In this document: positions 15,559-23,937 of the stretch, in pieces
Position numbering within the stretch: the stretch's first letter is position 1
Layout of the letters: each line of letters opens with the position of its first letter
Position numbers and translations under genes: made by a program
NCBI GenBank assembly: GCA_964418425.1
Contig: CAYQLT010000020.1
Location: 1-44,047 of the forward strand
Direction: 5' to 3'
DNA from: CAYQLT01 sp964418425
Lineage (GTDB): Bacteria > Bacillota > Limnochordia > Limnochordales > Geochordaceae
Length of the DNA stretch: 44,047 nucleotides
Notes under the pieces: generated by a model
The model's database searches: none
What the model was told of the DNA's origin: nothing
Seen by the model: only the letters and a program-made list of their open reading frames with translations

Positions 15559-17541
15559 GTGGCAAGCGACCGAGCAGCGAAGCGGGCAATCCTCATTGGG
15601 ATCGACGGCGGAATGTGGTCCCTGACGCGGCGGTTCATGGACGAGGGGATCATGCCTAACTTGAAGCAGCTGGCGGCCGAGGGGGTCTCGACCGAGTCGC
15701 TCCCCTCCATCCCCGTGGACACGCCCACCAACTGGACCACCATCGCCACCGGTGCCGAGCCGGCCACGCACGGCATCCAGAGTTTCACGTCCCACCGAGC
15801 CGGGGAGCGCCTGGAGGTCGGCGAGCGCGAGCCGACCCGCAACAAGCACGCCACCACGGTACAGGCAGAGTTCTTCTGGGTCGCGGCGGAGCGCCAGGGC
15901 CTGCGCAGCCTGGTCGTCAATTACCCGACCGGCTGGCCTGCTTTGTCCGAGCGCCAGCTGATGGTAGGCGGTCTCACACCGGGTGGCGAACCGTGGCGGC
16001 TGGCCAAGGCCCGGGTCTATGCGACGGCGGAACCCGAGGCCTCGGTGCTCACGCTCCCGACCGCTCAGATGCGCCGTGTTCCCCTGCGGCTGAAGCCGGC
16101 CGAAGGCTGGCGCGGCGCCATCGTGTCGAGGCTGCCCGCGCTGGAGACGACGCTGCACCTGGAGGGGGATAAAAAGGGCGATCCCCTTCATGTCCTGGTC
16201 ACCTCCGAAAAGGGAGGAGGGTACGACCGCCTGACGCTGGCGCCAGAAAAGGACACAACGGGAGCCCTGGCGACCCTGGCCGAAGGGCAGTGGACGCCGT
16301 GGATCAGCCGCACCTGCTTCGGGGAGCCGGCCGTCGTCCGGCTGAAGCTGGTGAGGCTTTCGCCGGACGCGCGGCATCTCGAGCTGTACGCCACCGACGT
16401 GTTTAAGGCCACCGGTTGGGCCTACCCCGCCGGGTTGGAAAGGGAGCTCTTGGGGACCGCAGGGCCGTACGTGGAAGGCCTGGAATGCCCCTACGTGCCG
16501 GTAGACGAGGAGCTGCGGCCGTACGGCCCCATCAACGTGGCCATGCCCATCACCCTGGAGCTGGCCCGCTTCCAGGCCGACTGGATGGCCGAGGCCGCGG
16601 CCTACCTGCAGCGTACCCGAGGCTGGGACGTGCTGTTCGTCCACTACCATCTGATCGATGCCATCAACCACACGTTCCTGGGATACCTCGACTCCCGATT
16701 TCCATTCACCGATCAGGCCCTGACACGGCAGGCCTGGGAGGTGTACCGGGAGAGCTACCGGATCGTGGACGAGCTGATCGGGAAAATGGTGGAGGGGTGC
16801 GCCGACGACTCCACCGTGGTGGTGGTGACCTCGGATCACGCGGCGCTGCCGTGCTGGCGATACGTCTCCGTCGTGCAAGCCCTGCAGCGGGCCAACCTGC
16901 TGGTTTACGATTGGGACGGCGAGAGCCGGTCGTTCCTCGTCGACCTTGGGAAGTCCCGAGCGGTGCCCTACCTGGACCCCCAGCACGTCTGGGTCAATCT
17001 GCAGGGCCGCGAGCCGGAGGGCATCGTGCCGCCCGAGCGCTACGAGCAGGTTCGGGAGGCGATCATCGATACGTTGCGCCAGGTCAGGGACCCCGAGACC
17101 GGCGAGTCGCCGTTCAGCCTGGTCTGCCGCCGGGAAGACCTGGGTCTGCGGGGGCGCGCCGAGGAGACGGTGGGCGATGTGCTCTACTTCCTCAAGCCCG
17201 GCTATACCACCTGGGATGGCATGTTGGACTCGCTGCGCTTCCAGCGGCTCCGCCCCGAGCGGCTGGCGCAAGGGCTGATCAGCCCGTCGCCGCTTGTGAC
17301 GGGCCACCATACGCCGTATCTCCCGACGGCGCGCTTCGGGGAGCTGGCCAACGGGGCCATGACGTTCTTCGCCGGTCCGGGGCTTCGCCGGGGCTACGTG
17401 CGGCAGACTCCCATCCGGCTGAGGGACATTGCCCCCACGCTGGCCTATCTCTTAGGGATTGAGGGGCCGATGCACGCCGAAGGGGCCGTGTTGTGGGATC
17501 TGCTGGATCTGAGGGGGACAGCGCGGGCGAGATGCCCATGA
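15559..17541 (+). CDS. alkaline-phosphatase-superfamily phosphodiesterase/pyrophosphatase
   Basis: This 660-residue hydrolase keeps the two-metal site of the type I phosphodiesterase/nucleotide pyrophosphatase group. D16 lies in ILIGIDGG; the nucleophile is in the DTPTNWTTIATG block (T55 or T57), followed by ATHGI. HYHLIDAINHTFLG supplies Asp/His ligands, TSDHAA the second Asp-His pair, and TGHHTPYLP the last His. About 200 residues between the first and second halves (roughly 95-310) look like an inserted domain. There is no signal peptide, so it should act in the cytoplasm on an imported substrate. It lies between the binding protein and ATPase genes of one transporter, which suggests a phosphate, phosphonate or sulfate ester as cargo. 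Confidence 0.82.
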   Translation: MASDRAAKRAILIGIDGGMWSLTRRFMDEGIMPNLKQLAAEGVSTESLPSIPVDTPTNWTTIATGAEPATHGIQSFTSHRAGERLEVGEREPTRNKHATTVQAEFFWVAAERQGLRSLVVNYPTGWPALSERQLMVGGLTPGGEPWRLAKARVYATAEPEASVLTLPTAQMRRVPLRLKPAEGWRGAIVSRLPALETTLHLEGDKKGDPLHVLVTSEKGGGYDRLTLAPEKDTTGALATLAEGQWTPWISRTCFGEPAVVRLKLVRLSPDARHLELYATDVFKATGWAYPAGLERELLGTAGPYVEGLECPYVPVDEELRPYGPINVAMPITLELARFQADWMAEAAAYLQRTRGWDVLFVHYHLIDAINHTFLGYLDSRFPFTDQALTRQAWEVYRESYRIVDELIGKMVEGCADDSTVVVVTSDHAALPCWRYVSVVQALQRANLLVYDWDGESRSFLVDLGKSRAVPYLDPQHVWVNLQGREPEGIVPPERYEQVREAIIDTLRQVRDPETGESPFSLVCRREDLGLRGRAEETVGDVLYFLKPGYTTWDGMLDSLRFQRLRPERLAQGLISPSPLVTGHHTPYLPTARFGELANGAMTFFAGPGLRRGYVRQTPIRLRDIAPTLAYLLGIEGPMHAEGAVLWDLLDLRGTARARCP

Positions 17542-18341
17542 GCGTGGCCATCCGGTTGCGCGACGTCTCCAAGCTGTACCGCCGCAGCGACGGTTCTTCG
17601 GAGTGGGTGCTGCGCCACGTGGACCTGGTGGTGGGCAACGGCGAGTTTTTGGTGCTGGTCGGCCCCAGCGGTTGCGGGAAGACCACGCTGCTCAAGATCA
17701 TCGCCGGGATCGTCCCACCCACCGAGGGCGTCGTGGAGACCGGGGATGGGGAGCGTGTCACGAGCCCGAGCCGGCACCGGGGCATGGTGTTTCAGTCCCT
17801 GGATACCCCTCTTTTCGACTGGCTCAACGTGGCCCAAAACGTGGAGTTTGGCCTCAGGATGCTGGGTATGCCCAGGGAGCAGCGCCAAAGCGTGGCCGCC
17901 CATTACATCGAGATGGTGGGGTTGAGCGGGCAGGAACGCAAGTACCCGTCGGAACTGTCGGGGGGCATGAAGCAGCGGGTGCAGATCGCCCGAACCCTGG
18001 CGACGGACCCCCGGGTGGTGCTGATGGACGAACCCTTCGCAGCCCTGGACGCGCAAACCCGGCGCATCATGCAGCGGGAGCTGATCCGGATCTGGCAAAA
18101 GACCGGCAAGACCATCGTTTACGTCACCCACGATATCCGGGAAGCGGTGCTTCTCGGTCAGCGGGTCGGGATCATGCGCCCGGGTTCGGGAATCCGGGAG
18201 CTGTACGAAGTGGCGATGCCGTATCCCCGCGATGACCTGCATCCCGATTTCGTCATGCTTTGCCGCCGGATCGAGAAGGATGTTGAAGAGGAGGTATCCC
18301 GCTGGTGGGGTCGCGGCGGCATTCCCTCTACTCCGCCGTAA
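17532..18341 (+). CDS. ABC transporter ATP-binding protein (third NitT/TauT-type system)
   Basis: This 269-residue ATPase shows Walker A GPSGCGKTT, Q-loop VFQSLDTPLFDW, signature LSGGMKQR, Walker B VVLMDEPFAALD and YVTHDIREAVLLGQR. Start ATG 17532 (or ATG 17538) overlaps the end of the hydrolase gene by ten bases, with GAGGGGGA upstream. It overlaps the permease gene by 37 bases. It serves the binding protein at 14559 and the permease at 18305. Confidence 0.9.
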   Translation: MPMSVAIRLRDVSKLYRRSDGSSEWVLRHVDLVVGNGEFLVLVGPSGCGKTTLLKIIAGIVPPTEGVVETGDGERVTSPSRHRGMVFQSLDTPLFDWLNVAQNVEFGLRMLGMPREQRQSVAAHYIEMVGLSGQERKYPSELSGGMKQRVQIARTLATDPRVVLMDEPFAALDAQTRRIMQRELIRIWQKTGKTIVYVTHDIREAVLLGQRVGIMRPGSGIRELYEVAMPYPRDDLHPDFVMLCRRIEKDVEEEVSRWWGRGGIPSTPP

Positions 18342-19072
18342 GCGTCCTGTTGTTTCTGGGCCTGTGGCAGTGGGCCTCGACGCGCCTCATCGATCCCTTC
18401 TTCTTGCCGGCCCCCACGGCGGTGGCGGCGGGGGCGCTGGAGCTCTGGCGAGACGGCACGTTGCTCTCCTTCGCAGGGGCAAGCCTGGGGCGCATCTTCA
18501 CCGGCTGGGTGGTGGGAAGCTCCTTGGCCATCCCCGTCGGGCTGCTGGTAGGGTCGTCGCCGCTGGTGAAGAGTCTTGTGGACCCTTACATCCACTTTTT
18601 CCGGTTCGTGCCCGCGATCGCGCTGGTGACGGTCTTTATGGTGTGGTTCGGCGTGGGTGAGGTTTCCAAGGTGCTTCTCATCACCTATGCGACGGCCTTC
18701 ATCGTCATGATCAACACCGCGACCGGCGTCGCCGCCATTCCGGAGGAGAAGGTTCAAGCGGCGAGGTGCCTGGGCGCAAGTCCCCGGCAGGTGTTTTTCC
18801 ACGTGACGGTTCCGGCGACGGTGCCGTACATTTTCGTGGGGATGCGCCTGGCGATGGCCTCGTCGTTTCTGGTCATCGTGGCGGCGGAGATGCTGGCGGC
18901 CAATTCGGGGCTGGGGTACCTGGTCTGGACGTCCCGCCTGTACTTCCGCATCGATTGGATGTTTGCCGCCATCGTAGCCCTGGGGCTGCTCGGCTACCTC
19001 ACCGACCGGTTGTGGCGGGTTGCCGGAGGCACGGTGCTGCGGCGTTTCCTCAGAGAGACGGCACGCTACTGA
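18305..19072 (+). CDS. ABC transporter permease (third NitT/TauT-type system)
   Basis: This 255-residue membrane protein has its first segment at AVSVLLFLGLWQWAS, then FFLPAPTAV, a GRIFTGWVVGSSLAIPVGLL segment and the coupling loop VQAARCLGASPRQVFFHVTV ending PATVP. GTG 18305 is preceded by AGAGGAGGT at about 10 bases. It ends 11 bases before the stop of the convergent 2Fe-2S subunit gene, leaving no room for a separate terminator. Confidence 0.9.
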   Translation: MGSRRHSLYSAVSVLLFLGLWQWASTRLIDPFFLPAPTAVAAGALELWRDGTLLSFAGASLGRIFTGWVVGSSLAIPVGLLVGSSPLVKSLVDPYIHFFRFVPAIALVTVFMVWFGVGEVSKVLLITYATAFIVMINTATGVAAIPEEKVQAARCLGASPRQVFFHVTVPATVPYIFVGMRLAMASSFLVIVAAEMLAANSGLGYLVWTSRLYFRIDWMFAAIVALGLLGYLTDRLWRVAGGTVLRRFLRETARY

Positions 19073-19083
19073 CGGCCAGCCGG

Positions 19084-19593
19084 TCACGTCTCCGGGCTTG
19101 ACCTCGGTGGACTGGCGTTGGCTGCATCTTCCAGGGCCGCGCTCATCACCGCCTGGACAATATTCTGGTAACCCGTACAGCGGCACAGGTTTCCGGATAG
19201 AGCCTCACGGATGGCAGCCTCGGTGGGTTTCGGGTTGTGGCGCACAAGCCATGAGGCCATCACAAGAAAGCCGGGCGTGCAAAATCCGCACTGCACGGCA
19301 TGATGCCGCTGAAAGGCTTGCTGGAGGGGGTGAAGCTGCCCACCTCGGGCCAGGCCTTCCACCGTCTCGATCTCGGCCCCGTCTGCCTGCACTGCCAGCA
19401 TCAGGCACGAGCGGACAGGTTCCCCGTTGAGCAGCACGGTGCAGGCACCGCACACTCCATGCTCGCACCCCACGTGGGTCCCCGTGAGGCCGAGCTCCTC
19501 TCGCAAGAAATCGCTCAGAAGAAGCCGGGGCGGAACCGCGCGTCGCCACTCGGTGCCGTTGACCACGAGTCGTATCGTACGGAGTCCAGGCAA
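19084..19593 (-). CDS. molybdenum hydroxylase, 2Fe-2S (CoxS-like) small subunit
   Basis: This 169-residue protein binds two [2Fe-2S] clusters. Ferredoxin-type cysteines are C43, C48, C51 and C63 (VGCEHGVCGACTVLLNG), and the second set is C102, C105, C137 and C139 (QCGFCTPGF and LCRCTGYQNIVQA). It passes electrons from the molybdenum centre to FAD. I chose TTG 19593, with AAAGGGGG about 11 bases upstream and family-normal length; a longer reading from 19674 would overlap the FAD subunit gene. The order FAD subunit then 2Fe-2S subunit is normal, but the large subunit gene is about 4.4 kb upstream, beyond four other genes. Confidence 0.9.
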   Translation of the reverse strand: MPGLRTIRLVVNGTEWRRAVPPRLLLSDFLREELGLTGTHVGCEHGVCGACTVLLNGEPVRSCLMLAVQADGAEIETVEGLARGGQLHPLQQAFQRHHAVQCGFCTPGFLVMASWLVRHNPKPTEAAIREALSGNLCRCTGYQNIVQAVMSAALEDAANASPPRSSPET

Positions 19594-19633
19594 GTTTGGA
19601 TGAACCCCCTTTGCGCTCCCTACCTGCCCTGGG

Positions 19634-20509
19634 CTAGCGTGGCCGGGCCCGCTCGAGAGCCTGCTCCAGCGCACGCTGCATCAAGACCCCGGCCACCTCC
19701 CGGCGGTACTCGGCGCTGGCATGCACGTCCGAGGGCGGGTCAAGGGCCTGCCGAGCCGCACGGGCCGCCGCCTGCACAACGGACTGGCCAGGCCTCTGTC
19801 CGGTCAACACCGCCTCGGCCTGCACCAGGCGCGTCGGCACCGGCCCGGCCCCGATGACCCCAAGGCGGGCGGAAGCGATGCGGCCTTCGGCGTCGAGGAC
19901 CACCAGCGCGATTACCCCAACCAGGGCGAAGTCGCCATGGCGCCGGGAAAGCTCCAGAAAACTCCACCCGGCACCGGGCGGCACCGGCGGGAATTGGAGT
20001 TCGACCACCATCTCCGTGGCATTCAGATCGCAAACCAGGGGTCCGATGAAGAAATCCTCCGCGCGGATCGCCCTGACCCCGGCGGGCCCCCGGACCACCA
20101 CTTGGCCACCCAGGGTCGTCAGGACGCCCGCGATCTCGGCCGCCGGATCCCCGTGCGCGACGCTTCCGCCTGCCGTGCCCCGTGAACGGATGGCGGGATG
20201 CCCGATCCGGCGCACCGCCTCCGCCAGCACGGGTAGCCGTCTCGCAATCAGCTCCGAGCGCTCCAACGTGACATGGCGGGTCAGGGCTCCGGCGTGTAGC
20301 CAGCCGTCGTCATCCACCCGCAGATAGGCCAGGGAATGTATGCGGTTGATGTCGACGAGAACCCTCGGGCGAGCCAGGCGCAGGTTGAGAAGGGGAACGA
20401 GGCTCTGGCCTCCTGCCAGGATCTTGGCCTCGGGCCCGTGCACGCTCAGAACCTCCAGGGCTTCCTCTATGGTGGCAGGATCCACGTATTCAAATGGCGC
20501 AGGCTTCAT
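19634..20509 (-). CDS. molybdenum hydroxylase, FAD-binding (CoxM-like) medium subunit
   Basis: This 291-residue protein begins MKPAPFEYVDPATIEEAL. It has the two FAD pyrophosphate-binding motifs of this family: KILAGGQSLVPLLNLRLA (about 36-53) and RGTAGGSVAHGDPAAE. The C-terminal CoxM domain follows. Start ATG 20509 has GGGAGG 8 bases upstream; an in-frame TTG at 20527 is less likely. It receives electrons from the 2Fe-2S subunit. It lies 25 bases after the permease gene and 40 bases before the small subunit gene. Confidence 0.9.
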   Translation of the reverse strand: MKPAPFEYVDPATIEEALEVLSVHGPEAKILAGGQSLVPLLNLRLARPRVLVDINRIHSLAYLRVDDDGWLHAGALTRHVTLERSELIARRLPVLAEAVRRIGHPAIRSRGTAGGSVAHGDPAAEIAGVLTTLGGQVVVRGPAGVRAIRAEDFFIGPLVCDLNATEMVVELQFPPVPPGAGWSFLELSRRHGDFALVGVIALVVLDAEGRIASARLGVIGAGPVPTRLVQAEAVLTGQRPGQSVVQAAARAARQALDPPSDVHASAEYRREVAGVLMQRALEQALERARPR

Positions 20510-20534
20510 GCAAGGCGCCTCCCGCAAATCTCCC

Positions 20535-21476
20535 TTACTCCTTGACGGCTCCCACCGTCAGCCCTCCCACCAGGTACCTGTGAAACAGGACCGCGAGCAC
20601 CACAGGCGGGACGACCGCCAAAACCCCGGCTGCGTTCATCAGGGCGAAGCTGATGTTGAAGTCGGACGTAAAGGTGGCCACCACCACCGGAAGGGTCAGC
20701 GATCGGCTCGTCTTGGTAACGACCAGCGCCACCAGGAACTCATTCCACGAGGCCAGAAAGGCGAAGATACCGGCCGCCACCAGGCCAGGCTTGGCGAGAG
20801 GGAGCAGCACCCGGGTCAGTACCTGCGGTGGTGTGCAGCCGTCGATGAGGGCGGCATCGTCCAGTTCTCGGGGGATGGTTTCGAGGTATCCGGCGATGAT
20901 GAAAACGGTGAAGGGTAACGTGACACCCACATATACGACCACCAGCGCCCATATGGTGTCAAGCAAGCCCAGGCCGCGGATCAAGAGGAAAAACGGAACC
21001 ATCAAAGCGATGTCGGGGACGATCCGCAGCGCGAGCATGGCGTACAAGGCCGCCTGCCTTCCGGGGAAGCGGTATCGGGCCATGGCGTAGCCGGCCATGC
21101 TTCCAAGGACAAGGTCGATCACGGTCACCAGGCTTCCCACCACGGCACTGTTGCGCATGGCGGGTAAGAGCTCCCGGGCCGAGGCCGGGACAAATCCACC
21201 CTGCTCCGGAAGCCTTCCGGTTCCCACCTGCGGCCCTATGAAAAGCGCCAGGTAGTTTTCCAAGGTTGGTCGCTCGGGAAGCCAGTGAGGTGGAACGGAG
21301 ACGATCTCCGCCTCGGTCTGGAAGCTGGATATAATCATCCACGAAAAGGGCAGTAGCACGTACAGGCCGAAAAGCAAGACGCCGCCGTAAAAGGCTGCCG
21401 TGCTGGCCATGCGCAGGGCGCGCTGCAAAACACCACGGCGCACTCCCCGCCGTGCCAGAAGCGCCTCGACGATCAC
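20535..21476 (-). CDS. carbohydrate-type ABC permease, MalG family
   Basis: This 313-residue permease has a first segment AAFYGGVLLFGLYVLLPFSW, then SSFQTEAEIVSVPPHWLPE, as in MalG-type proteins. The coupling loop is LDDAALIDGCTPPQVLTRVL ending LPLAKPG, and the C-terminus LFHRYLVGGLTVGAVKE is the classic MalG ending. GTG 21476 overlaps the stop of the MalF-type gene. A 20- to 25-residue insertion after the first segment (FIGPQVGTGRLPEQGGFVP) is rather long. It pairs with the permease at 21473-22423. Confidence 0.9.
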   Translation of the reverse strand: MIVEALLARRGVRRGVLQRALRMASTAAFYGGVLLFGLYVLLPFSWMIISSFQTEAEIVSVPPHWLPERPTLENYLALFIGPQVGTGRLPEQGGFVPASARELLPAMRNSAVVGSLVTVIDLVLGSMAGYAMARYRFPGRQAALYAMLALRIVPDIALMVPFFLLIRGLGLLDTIWALVVVYVGVTLPFTVFIIAGYLETIPRELDDAALIDGCTPPQVLTRVLLPLAKPGLVAAGIFAFLASWNEFLVALVVTKTSRSLTLPVVVATFTSDFNISFALMNAAGVLAVVPPVVLAVLFHRYLVGGLTVGAVKE

Positions 21477-22423
21477 TCCGGCTGCCCCTTCGTCCCAAGG
21501 ATGCGCAGGTACCAGTAGGCCACCGCGAAGGTTGCCACCGCGATCAGGTAGGCCAGAGCGGCACCTCGACCAAAGTTGAGGTGTCGGAAGCTCTCCACGT
21601 ATGCATACCATGCCAGGTTGGCAGTCGCATCGCCCGGCCCACCCTCGGTGAGCACGTAGATGATGTCAAAGGCTCGGATGGCCGCCATGGTGGTGTAGAT
21701 CAGCACCAGCAGAAGGGCCGTGCGGATCCCCGGCATCGTCACATACCGGAACCGAGCTAACGAGCCGGCCCCATCTACCATCGCAGCTTCGTAAAGGCTC
21801 ACCGGGATGGATTTGAGCGCTGCAAGAAACAGCAGGCCGGCAAGAGGCACTTCTTTCCAGACAAAGGCGTTGACAACCAGAAGAGGTGCGCGCGTCGGGT
21901 CACCCAGCATGACCTGGTAGGAATCCAGGAGTCCCAACGTATACAGCAGTCCATTGAGGGAACCGTAATGAGAATCGTAGATCCATTTCCACATCAGGCC
22001 GTTGACGACGCTGGGCACCGCCCACGGAACCAAGAAGAGCGCGAACGCGACGCTGCGGCCGGGAAACTCCCGGTGCAGCAGAAGGGCTCCTGCCAGCCCG
22101 ATGACGCACACCAGGGCAATTCCCAGCCCGGTGAGAAACAACGTGGTCTTGACGGCGTTGACAAAGTACGTGCTGCTGACCACAGCGCTCAAGTTGCCAA
22201 GTCCCACGAAGGGTGTGGAGTGGGGGCGCCGGAGGTCGTAGCGGTGCAGGGCAACCCAGAGGGCATGGAAGACCGGATAGACATTGACAAGCAGCATCAC
22301 CGCCAGAGCCGGGGCCAGCAGCGCCAGCGCGCTGGCCGGCCCACGCACGCCGATGGATCGTCCAGCCCCAAATCGCTCAGCGGCCCGGCGCCCTGACCCT
22401 GCCCTGTCTGCGGTCTGCCGCAC
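21473..22423 (-). CDS. carbohydrate-type ABC permease, MalF/UgpA family
   Basis: This 316-residue permease starts with a basic tail followed by ALALLAPALAVMLLVNVYPV, which is typical of this family. PFVGLGNL follows, then the coupling loop SLYEAAMVDGAGSLARFRYV ending TMPGIR, and TEGGPGDATANLAWYAYVES near the end. It lies 26 bases after the binding protein gene and overlaps the MalG-type gene. No ATPase gene is in this cluster, so the transporter must borrow a shared MalK/MsiK-type ATPase from elsewhere. Confidence 0.9.
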   Translation of the reverse strand: MRQTADRAGSGRRAAERFGAGRSIGVRGPASALALLAPALAVMLLVNVYPVFHALWVALHRYDLRRPHSTPFVGLGNLSAVVSSTYFVNAVKTTLFLTGLGIALVCVIGLAGALLLHREFPGRSVAFALFLVPWAVPSVVNGLMWKWIYDSHYGSLNGLLYTLGLLDSYQVMLGDPTRAPLLVVNAFVWKEVPLAGLLFLAALKSIPVSLYEAAMVDGAGSLARFRYVTMPGIRTALLLVLIYTTMAAIRAFDIIYVLTEGGPGDATANLAWYAYVESFRHLNFGRGAALAYLIAVATFAVAYWYLRILGTKGQPE

Positions 22424-22449
22424 CCCGGCTACCCCCGTTCCGGTCGGCT

Positions 22450-23880
22450 TCAGGCCCAGCTGCGCTTAAGCTCCCGCCACTTCGCGGCCGATTGCCGAAG
22501 GGCATCTCGGGGCCCGATCTGGCGGAGGATGGCCCGCCCCCACTGGGTATTGTTAAACGTGTTCCACTCCGGGAAGTAGGGCGTCAGTCCGTCCTTGCTC
22601 CGCGAACGTTCGTACTGCTCCTCCATGATGGCGGGGTCACCCCAGGTGGTGTAGAACTTTTGAACCTCCGGGTCTCGAAACAGCGGTTTGACCACAAAGG
22701 AGACCCCTGCGGCGAACAGGATGGCCTTGGCGGTGCCGAACTCTCCACGGTCGTCGCGCCCGCCCAGCCATTCCATTAACCTCCATGCAGCCAGCATGCG
22801 ATCCCGGTTGCGCGCCGCCTGGGACGCGATCACGTAAGGACGGATCCAGGCGACTGTCTCCCGTCTGGAGCCCGGGCTCCCCGGGATCAGGGCCTGCTTG
22901 AACTTCCCGGCCACCTGGGACTGCTTGGGGTCGTTGATATTGGCCAGGCGGTATCGCGGCATCAGCGTCATGGCCACCTGTCCGGCCTGAATGGCCTTAA
23001 GGGCGGCGAGCTCGCCGGTCTCCACAGCCGCCGGGGACAACACCTTGTGCGTGTGAATGGCGTCGATCAGCCACTGCAGAGCTTCCAGAGCGGGCGAGTC
23101 GGGCGCGTCGAAGACCGGCTCGGCGTCGGCGTCGAAGAAACTCCCGCCCCGTGAGTAAACCATGGAGTACAGGTATTCCGTCAGCCAGGTCTCCTGGGCC
23201 AGGGGTAGAAGGATGGGGTATTCCAAGATGCCCGACGCCTTTACCTTCTTGGCGACGTCAATGACCTCTTGCCAGGTGGAGGGCGGCCGGTCCACCCCGG
23301 CCCGTTGCAGGTAGCCCTCGTGGTACATGAAGGCCATGTAATCGCCGTAGTAGGGAAGCCCGTAGAAGCGGCCCTTGTAGGTGGCCGCCTGGATCGCCGA
23401 GGGCATCAGCTGGTCGAGATAGCCCTGCAGCCCCGGCATCTCGTCGACGGGCGTGATCCAGCCCGCCTCCACCCACTCGGACAGCCAGTGATCCGAGCAG
23501 TACACCACGTCCATGGGCGCATTGCCTACGAACTTGGTCACGACGCCCTCATGGTAACCGGCCCAGGCGGTGTTGGAGTAGTCCACCGGAATTCCGGTCG
23601 CCGCCTCGAAAGCCTTGACACGTTGCTGGATGACGTCCACCACCGCGGTCCACCCGTACAGGTACAGAGGGCCTCGGTAGCGGAGCTGGGACCAGCCCGG
23701 CCCGGGTGTGCCGCCGGGAGCAGCTCCGGCTCTGGTAAAACCGCTTTGCGCCAGGCCGGCCCCCATCCCAAGCGCCAGCGCGGCGCCTGCGCCGATTCCC
23801 TTCTTCAATACATCCCTTCGGGTCACTTCTTCCCCAGCTTCCACAAACCCATCGCGTACCCCGGCGCCTTGCGCACCCAT
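22450..23880 (-). CDS. carbohydrate-type ABC substrate-binding protein, Tat-type signal
   Basis: This 476-residue extracytoplasmic binding protein carries a twin-arginine signal (TRRDVLKKGIGAGAALALGM) and no lipobox cysteine. The mature protein shows family-1 features: VIQQRVKAFEAATGIPVDYS, RFYGLPYYGDYMAFMYHEG and PSTWQEVIDVAKKVK. ATG 23880 is preceded by GGAGGTGG. The ligand is probably a sugar or sugar-like molecule, and folding before export is expected from the Tat signal. Two permeases follow directly. It sits between a hydroxyacid dehydrogenase-like gene and the rest of the molybdenum hydroxylase. Confidence 0.88.
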   Translation of the reverse strand: MGAQGAGVRDGFVEAGEEVTRRDVLKKGIGAGAALALGMGAGLAQSGFTRAGAAPGGTPGPGWSQLRYRGPLYLYGWTAVVDVIQQRVKAFEAATGIPVDYSNTAWAGYHEGVVTKFVGNAPMDVVYCSDHWLSEWVEAGWITPVDEMPGLQGYLDQLMPSAIQAATYKGRFYGLPYYGDYMAFMYHEGYLQRAGVDRPPSTWQEVIDVAKKVKASGILEYPILLPLAQETWLTEYLYSMVYSRGGSFFDADAEPVFDAPDSPALEALQWLIDAIHTHKVLSPAAVETGELAALKAIQAGQVAMTLMPRYRLANINDPKQSQVAGKFKQALIPGSPGSRRETVAWIRPYVIASQAARNRDRMLAAWRLMEWLGGRDDRGEFGTAKAILFAAGVSFVVKPLFRDPEVQKFYTTWGDPAIMEEQYERSRSKDGLTPYFPEWNTFNNTQWGRAILRQIGPRDALRQSAAKWRELKRSWA

Positions 23881-23937
23881 CGACTATCCACCTCCAGTCT
23901 GGGTGCTTTCGCACCCCGGTTTTCGGATGTTGCGGCT

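Noticed and set aside
15457..17310. A 617-codon open frame on the minus strand opposite the phosphatase-family gene
   Set aside because: High-GC shadow frame without motifs; the plus-strand gene has all metal-binding motifs and a transporter context.
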